Program-made: the position numbers and the translations under genes | Notes under the pieces: generated by a model | What the model was told of the DNA's origin: nothing | Seen by the model: only the letters and a program-made list of their open reading frames with translations | Databases searched by the model: none | Shown here: piece after piece, positions 58,758 through 64,000 of the stretch | How the letters are laid out: each line of letters opens with the position of its first letter | Numbering within the stretch: position 1 is the stretch's first letter | DNA from: Herbidospora solisilvae | GTDB taxonomy: Bacteria; Actinomycetota; Actinomycetes; Streptosporangiales; Streptosporangiaceae | Direction: 5' to 3' | DNA length: 64,000 nucleotides | Assembly (NCBI RefSeq): GCF_009901565.1 | Contig: NZ_WXEW01000003.1 | Span: 497,312 to 561,311 of the forward strand

Positions 58758-58960
58758 ACATCTACATCGAAGGCGGCTGGCTCGCCAGCGTCATCAACGA
58801 ATGCTTCGCCCTCCGCGAGCAGGCGGCCGAACCGCTGGAGCCGCTGAGGGGCATGCAGGCGCTTCCGCTCCTGGACGGCTGGTCCGCGCTCATCGCCGCT
58901 CACCACCTCGCCGACCCGTGCATGGCTCCAGCCGAAGGTGGGGTTCTGGTCATGCGATAA
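58754..58960 (+). CDS. Small hypothetical protein
   Basis: 68 aa from GTG 58754 (GTGA overlap). The sequence IEGGWLASVINECFALREQA then WSALIAAHHLADPCMA is helical. Family not recognised. It is the last phage-type gene before the AT-rich promoter region of the RHS gene. Confidence 0.55.
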   Translation: MNIYIEGGWLASVINECFALREQAAEPLEPLRGMQALPLLDGWSALIAAHHLADPCMAPAEGGVLVMR

Positions 58961-58982
58961 CGGACGACGATCTCTCATGTTA

Positions 58983-58998
58983 TGTGACTCTGATCACA
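58983..58998. promoter_or_regulatory. Perfect Crp/GlxR-type box
   Basis: TGTGACTCTGATCACA fits TGTGA-N6-TCACA exactly. It lies 155 bp before the GTG start of the RHS gene, in a 190-bp AT-rich gap (59030-59110 unusually T-rich). A Crp-family regulator is encoded at 371-1051 of this window. Confidence 0.7.
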
Positions 58999-59152
58999 CC
59001 GAGATCGCTCCGAAAGGCCCCTGACTTCCCCGTATTACACGCTGTGTGCATTTTGTCGCATGTGTCGGATTTTGTCCCTCTTTATCTTTCCCTTATCTCC
59101 ATGCATGATCACGCTGGCATCTGACGGTGCCTGTGGTGCATAGGGGTGTTGC

Positions 59153-62100
59153 GTGGTCAGAACGCAGGGCAGGGTCGTCGCGACGGCGATCGCGGTCGTG
59201 GTATCAGTATTCGTCTCCACGATCGGAGTACCCGACGGGCTGGTCACAGCCGCTTCGGCGGCCGAGCTTCCAGAACCCATGAAAGAGACGTCCGTGGGCG
59301 GCACGCCCGTCCCGGTAGTCCCTGAGGTCAAGGGGGCCGAGGACGTGCCGCCACCTCCCAAGCCGCCGGTCGTCGCGATGCCCAAGGCGGGCATCGCGGA
59401 CGTCGCGGTGCCGTCTGGCAGTCAGGAGGTGGACACTCCGGGGCTGCCGATCAAGATCGGTGCGCCTCGGCCCCTGCGGGGAGCCATCGGCGGTGTTCGG
59501 GTGAGCCCTGAACAAGCCAGGAAGAAGGCCGCCGTCGTCCCCGCGCCTGCGAAGGTCCGAGTTGAGAACCTCGGTGAGACCGCGGCGAAGAAGATGGGCG
59601 GCCGGGGGATCGCGATGCGGGTGACTCGCGCCGACGGCGGCACCGGCACGGCTCCTGTCACCGTCACCGTCGACTACTCGGCTTTCCGCGGCACGGCTCC
59701 GGCGCGGCTGGCCCTGGTCGAGCAGCCGGCCTGCGTTCTGGAGGCCGCCCTCACCGATGACTGCCGCTCGAAGGTCGCCAGAGAACGCCGCCAGTTGCCC
59801 GTCGTCAACAACACCAAGGCTGGGACGCTGACTGCCGCCGTTCAGGCCGGGTCGGGGCAGACCGTGCTGATGGTCGCCCAGACGTCCGCCGCCACTGACG
59901 GCTCCGCGGCCGGTTCCTTCCAGGTGACGGACCTTAAGCCGTCGGGAAACTGGCAGGTGGGCCTGTCCGGTGGCGCGTTCTCGTACTCGTACCCGATCAC
60001 AGTGCCGCCGCCGCTCTCCGGAGAGGCACCGAAGCTGGCGCTCGAATACTCCTCGACCGCCGTCGACAGCTTGAGCGGTGGAACCAACAACCAGTCGTCA
60101 GTGGTCGGTACCGGCTGGGACTTGAGCGTGGGTTTCATCGAGCAGGCGTTCACGTCCTGTGGAGACCGCTGCTGGCAGTCGGGGTCGGCGGCGGAGCCGT
60201 ACAACACCTCGCTGGTGGACCTGACACTGTCGCTCGGCGGGCGATCGTCCAAGATCGTTAAGGACAATACGACGGGAGGATGGAAGACCACCGAGGACTT
60301 CGGCTGGAAGATCGAGAAAATCCAGACCGGCGCTCCTTCGGGTCAGCCTTACTGGCGCATCACGGCTCAAGACGGCACCACCTACCGCCTGGGATATCGG
60401 CGAGACGCCAGCCTGCAGAACCCGTTCTTCGCGATCAGCGAGGGCGAGCCCTGTCATGACCTCTACGTCCCGCCCGGCGAACTCGCCGACGAGGTCTGCT
60501 ACGCCCCCTATCGCTGGATGCTCGATCAGGAGACCGACGCCCGGGGCAACGTGATCGAGTACAACTACCAGCGCGACAGCGAGACCTACTGCTCGACCCG
60601 CATGTACTTCGACGACTGCTGGCTGAGCTATGACCGCAGCGCGTTCCTGTCGTCGGTGACCTACGGCTCGAACAAGAACGTCGCAGGATCGGCGCCGACC
60701 TCCCGGGTGCTGTTCGGCTCTGGACCGCGGCATTTCAACGGCGAAAACGACGCGCCCGTCGAGGAATGCGGCCCCACCCAGCCGATGTGCGGGGATGGCC
60801 CGAAGTTCTACCTCGACAAACGGCTTACCTCGATCACCACCGAAGTCGCTGACGGCACGGGCTGGGATCAGGTGATGCGGTACGACTTGACGCATCGCTG
60901 GATGCACACCTCCGGCGGCTGGTTCACCGAGCACCCGATCCTGTGGCTCGACAAGATCCAGCAGACCGGCAAGGCCGGTGGTGCGGCAGAGGTGGCGCTT
61001 CCCGCCCTCAAGTTCTCCTCCGTGCTGCTGGACAACCGCGACAACTATGACGTCCTGGAAAATACTCGGTCGGAGTTTCCGCGCATCAGCTCCATCACCA
61101 ACGAGATGGGCGGCCGGATCGACGTCTCCTATGGCCAGCCGACCGGGTGCACGCTGAACACCGAATCCTCTCCACAGACCATCGACAACGCCAACGAGGA
61201 CTGTTACTGGAGCTACGAGAGCCACTACACCGACGCGGCCGGCAATTATCACGAGGAGGGCGGCGTCTGGAACAAGTGGGTTGTCACCAAGATCGTCGAA
61301 AAGGACCTGGTGGGTGGGTCTCCTGATCTTGTGACGTCCTACCAGTACGTCGGCCGGCCCGCCTGGACCATGGAATCACTCGACTCCGATGTGGGCTTCT
61401 TCTACGGAGGCTGGGGCCGTTATCGCGGGTACGGCACCGTGCGCACCGTCAAGGGCGCCGGAACCGATCCGGCGGGGTACAGCGTCACCAGTTCGACGTT
61501 CTACCGGGGCACGTACGAGGACCCCACCTACAACGGCACACCGCGGAACACCCAGATCACCGACTTCGAGGGCAACTCCTTCCCCGACCGCAACAAGCTC
61601 GCCGGCAAGCCTCTCTACGAGCAGACCCTCAGCGTGCTGACCATGAACGGCTCCACGCCGGCCACCTTCGCCGAAGAGGAAGGCGCCAGGTATGAGTACC
61701 AGATCGTCACGACCGGGAACAGCACCGGACTCGACGACCCTGCGTACGTCAACACGACCAAGGAGGTCGGCCGGGAGAAGGTCACCGCGGGCTGGCGGTA
61801 CACCGAGAAGGCCACCACCTACAACAGTGACGCGCTGCCGATCCGCGTCAACGACTACGGCGAGCGCGGGGTTGCCTCCGACAACACCTGCACCGCGGCC
61901 ACTTATGCCAAGAACATCGCCAACAGTGCGTGGATGATCTCCTACAAGGCTTCGGAAGAGAATCGCAAAGGCGACGACTGCACTGAGGGTGATTTCTTGG
62001 GCCGTACTGTCACCCTCTACGACGGTGCCACCAGTGAGGCGGCAAATATCCCTACAGAGGGCCTCTCAACGGAAACCCGCGTCTACACCAGTCCGACTGC

Positions 62101-64000
62101 CTTCACTTCGACGAAAACGACTTATGACGAGTACGGCCGGTCGACCTCATCGACCGACCCGCTGAACAAGACCATGACCACCACCTACAGTCCGGCCATC
62201 GGCTGGCCCACCGGCGGCGTGACGGTCACCAACCCGCTCGGTCACACCACCTCAACCTGGGCGAACCCCGAGTTCGGCCAGCCGATCGGCCTGCGCAACG
62301 AGGCCGGGTATGACACCAACATCGACTACGACCCCCTCGGCCGCACGATCGCACTGTGGACCCCCGCCCAGCCCAAGGTCGCCGGTGGGCTGCCGGCGGC
62401 CACGGTGACGTATACGATCCCCGTCGACAGTTCCGGCGTGGTGAACGGCCCCGCGCATACCGCGTTGTCGAAGATCCAGACCGCGACGTCGTACGTGACC
62501 ACCTACACCTATGACGACGGCCTGGGCCGCACCCGCGAGACCCAGGTCGCCTCGCCTGCGGGCGGCCGGATCGTCAACGCGACCGTCTACGACGCCCGCG
62601 GCCTGACCTCGGCGACCAGCGGCGCCGCACACAACAGCGCCGCACCCGGGAGCGGCCTGCTGAACGCGGCGATGACGACACTGCCCCAGTGGACCAAGCA
62701 GACCTACGACGGCGTCGGCCGCGTGGTCGTCTCGGCCGATATGACCGGCTCCAGCGAACTGCGGCGCACCACCACGAACTACTTCGGCGACAAAGCTGAG
62801 GTCATCCCGCCGGTCGGCGGTAAGACTGTCAGTTACACCGACGCCGAGGACAAGGTCACCAAGATCGAGGAGTGGCTGACCGGAGCGGGCAGCGCCCCAG
62901 CCGCCATGCAGGGACCGGTGGCAGCCAAGGCGGACACGGGTCGCACTCTGCTCGCGGACCGTACGACCGACGACTCCCAGACCTTCCGCAACTCCGACGG
63001 CACGTTCACCACGGAGTTCTCCTCCGGCCCGGCCCGAGTGCGGCAGCCCGACGGTGGCTGGGCGGCCATCGACACGACGCTGGTCGAGGTCGGTGGCGTG
63101 TTCAAGCCCAAGGTCGCCGCAGCGACCGTTGAGATCTCGGCTGGCGGGAAGGGAACCCTGGCTCGCCTGGAAGGCCTGTCCGGCGAGCGGTTCGCCGTTG
63201 AGTGGCCAGGCACGCTACCCCAGCCGCAGGTCAAGGGCAACGTCGCGACCTACGCCAACGCCGCCGGACCCGCCGCCGACCTCGTGGTCACCGCGTTGAG
63301 CAACGGCTTCCGGCACGACGTGGTGCTTCGCGAACGGCCGACCGGACCGGTCGAATACCGCTTACCGGTATCCGCGCAGGGCATGACCCTCGCCAAGTCG
63401 CGCGGGGGCGGACTGGTGCTGCGGGACGGCGCGGGCAAGGCCGCAGTGTCGGCCCCCGAGCCGGTGATGTGGGACGCGTCGGGAACACGGGCGCGTACCG
63501 GCAAGATCGCGACTGAGGTCGTGAACGAGAACGGACGCCAAATTCTGGTGCTCCGCCCCGACCTTGCCTTCCTCGCGGACAAGGCGACGAAGTATCCGGT
63601 CACCGTTGACCCGACGACCACGCTGCCCGTCCTCACAGACACCTACATCGACAACTTCGACAGCACGGGCGCGGACTTCCAGTCCGACACCACCCTGCGG
63701 GCCGGCACTTTCGAACTCTTTCCCGGATTCAAGCTGTTCCGGCGTTCCTTCCTCCGTTTCAACACCACGGCCCTGTCGGGTGCCACGGTGACCGCCGCCA
63801 CCCTGAGCCTGCACCGATCGAGCGCCACCGGATGTGGTGACGCCAGCGCTGGGATCCAGGTTCGGCGTATCACCGGCAGTTGGACACCGAGCAACCTGAC
63901 CGCGGAAAACATGCCCGCCTTCACAACGAGTGGCCAGGTCACCACCAACGACTCGGCGACCTGTGGCGCGGCCGGCGCCATGACATGGAATGTGCTGCCG
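59153..64000 (+). CDS. Large secreted SpvB/RHS (YD-repeat) protein, 3' end outside window
   Basis: An uninterrupted frame of 1616 codons from GTG 59153 runs off the window. A Sec signal peptide is at 1-36 (hydrophobic AIAVVVSVFVSTIGV, cleavage ASA|AEL). At about 284-330 is the SpvB-like start (PPPLSGEAPKLALEYSST, GTGWDLSVGF). YD repeats are at about 990-1200 (TYDEYGR, DYDPLGR, TYDDGLGR, TYDGVGR). From about 1240 a different module begins (ADRTTDDSQTFRNSDG, RQPDGGWAAIDTTLV), ending in a DNRLRE-like domain at about 1497. Such proteins wrap toxin C-termini. The N-terminus of one RHS class joined to that of another is odd. Confidence 0.85.
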   Translation, partial: MVRTQGRVVATAIAVVVSVFVSTIGVPDGLVTAASAAELPEPMKETSVGGTPVPVVPEVKGAEDVPPPPKPPVVAMPKAGIADVAVPSGSQEVDTPGLPIKIGAPRPLRGAIGGVRVSPEQARKKAAVVPAPAKVRVENLGETAAKKMGGRGIAMRVTRADGGTGTAPVTVTVDYSAFRGTAPARLALVEQPACVLEAALTDDCRSKVARERRQLPVVNNTKAGTLTAAVQAGSGQTVLMVAQTSAATDGSAAGSFQVTDLKPSGNWQVGLSGGAFSYSYPITVPPPLSGEAPKLALEYSSTAVDSLSGGTNNQSSVVGTGWDLSVGFIEQAFTSCGDRCWQSGSAAEPYNTSLVDLTLSLGGRSSKIVKDNTTGGWKTTEDFGWKIEKIQTGAPSGQPYWRITAQDGTTYRLGYRRDASLQNPFFAISEGEPCHDLYVPPGELADEVCYAPYRWMLDQETDARGNVIEYNYQRDSETYCSTRMYFDDCWLSYDRSAFLSSVTYGSNKNVAGSAPTSRVLFGSGPRHFNGENDAPVEECGPTQPMCGDGPKFYLDKRLTSITTEVADGTGWDQVMRYDLTHRWMHTSGGWFTEHPILWLDKIQQTGKAGGAAEVALPALKFSSVLLDNRDNYDVLENTRSEFPRISSITNEMGGRIDVSYGQPTGCTLNTESSPQTIDNANEDCYWSYESHYTDAAGNYHEEGGVWNKWVVTKIVEKDLVGGSPDLVTSYQYVGRPAWTMESLDSDVGFFYGGWGRYRGYGTVRTVKGAGTDPAGYSVTSSTFYRGTYEDPTYNGTPRNTQITDFEGNSFPDRNKLAGKPLYEQTLSVLTMNGSTPATFAEEEGARYEYQIVTTGNSTGLDDPAYVNTTKEVGREKVTAGWRYTEKATTYNSDALPIRVNDYGERGVASDNTCTAATYAKNIANSAWMISYKASEENRKGDDCTEGDFLGRTVTLYDGATSEAANIPTEGLSTETRVYTSPTAFTSTKTTYDEYGRSTSSTDPLNKTMTTTYSPAIGWPTGGVTVTNPLGHTTSTWANPEFGQPIGLRNEAGYDTNIDYDPLGRTIALWTPAQPKVAGGLPAATVTYTIPVDSSGVVNGPAHTALSKIQTATSYVTTYTYDDGLGRTRETQVASPAGGRIVNATVYDARGLTSATSGAAHNSAAPGSGLLNAAMTTLPQWTKQTYDGVGRVVVSADMTGSSELRRTTTNYFGDKAEVIPPVGGKTVSYTDAEDKVTKIEEWLTGAGSAPAAMQGPVAAKADTGRTLLADRTTDDSQTFRNSDGTFTTEFSSGPARVRQPDGGWAAIDTTLVEVGGVFKPKVAAATVEISAGGKGTLARLEGLSGERFAVEWPGTLPQPQVKGNVATYANAAGPAADLVVTALSNGFRHDVVLRERPTGPVEYRLPVSAQGMTLAKSRGGGLVLRDGAGKAAVSAPEPVMWDASGTRARTGKIATEVVNENGRQILVLRPDLAFLADKATKYPVTVDPTTTLPVLTDTYIDNFDSTGADFQSDTTLRAGTFELFPGFKLFRRSFLRFNTTALSGATVTAATLSLHRSSATGCGDASAGIQVRRITGSWTPSNLTAENMPAFTTSGQVTTNDSATCGAAGAMTWNVLP

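Larger units (their letters stand above)
24570..58960. mobile_element. Phage-like integrated element (serine integrase, early and replication modules); right end not seen
   Basis: The left edge is set by the broken ATPase gene. Content to about 58.96 kb is phage-like: integrase, repressors, annealing protein, methyltransferases, clamp, initiator, DnaC, DnaB, DUF932, a small terminase-like HTH protein. Genes are short, nearly all rightward, and overlap by 1-4 bp. No large terminase, portal, capsid, tail or lysis gene is present, so this is either the early half of a prophage whose late half lies beyond the window or a satellite/remnant. The right limit given is only the end of the last clearly phage-type gene. 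Confidence 0.75.

Noticed and set aside
59153-64000. Short rightward and leftward ORFs in the RHS region (e.g. 60098-61252 minus, 61389-61640 plus)
   Set aside because: All overlap one continuous 1616-codon frame with signal peptide, SpvB-like and YD motifs, so they are shadows.

Overview
The window is high-GC DNA from a filamentous-type actinobacterium. The GC-rich third codon positions, frequent GTG starts and ATGA/GTGA gene overlaps, and gene families such as Ssd, MarP, XRE-DUF5753/DUF397 pairs and WhiB-like proteins all point that way; a Streptosporangium or Nonomuraea-like genome is my guess. About 1-24.6 kb is chromosomal backbone. Its order (MBL hydrolase, Crp, nth, NUDIX, marP, epoxide-hydrolase-like protein, DUF1469 membrane protein, acs, ssd, TadA-type ATPase) matches the block I recall from Mycobacterium tuberculosis Rv3677c-Rv3659c. 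Lineage-specific genes are interspersed: TetR/SDR, a prenyl synthase, metY-metX, OsmC, a flavin monooxygenase, a TetR/ABC-F resistance pair, ArsR/MFS and a decayed nhaA.

At about 24.57 kb the TadA/CpaF ATPase gene is cut in the middle of its core and followed 40 bp later by a large serine integrase. From there to about 58.96 kb the window is a temperate-phage-like integrated element. The left end carries the integrase, GntR, XRE-DUF5753/DUF397 and a divergent repressor/early-promoter switch (28.57-29.16 kb). A long rightward, tightly overlapping early operon follows (29.16-50 kb). It contains a Sak/Rad52-like annealing protein, an HNH protein, a DUF5131 protein, an intein-containing C5 DNA methyltransferase, a fused HTH-HTH-WhiB-zinc-finger protein, a sliding clamp, a second DNA methyltransferase, an initiator-like protein with 12-bp iterons inside its gene, DnaC-like and DnaB-like proteins, and a MazG-like pyrophosphohydrolase. 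The 50.6-59 kb segment holds accessory genes: GIY-YIG, a divergent HTH/WYL pair with palindromic operators, DUF932, DUF6221, a HEPN-like gene broken by an amber codon, a pentapeptide-repeat membrane protein and a small HTH terminase-like protein. No large terminase, portal, capsid or tail gene is visible, and the other half of the interrupted ATPase gene is not in the window, so the right attachment site lies outside or has been lost.

The last 4.8 kb is the 5' part of a very large secreted SpvB/RHS (YD-repeat) protein running off the window, preceded by a perfect TGTGA-N6-TCACA Crp-type box. Whether it is cargo of the element or flanking chromosome cannot be decided here.

The strongest leads for novelty are the replication module (clamp, DnaA boxes, iterons plus a long inverted repeat inside the initiator gene, DnaC, DnaB), the HTH-HTH-WhiB-zinc-finger fusion, and the intein sitting exactly in the AdoMet-binding motif of the methyltransferase.
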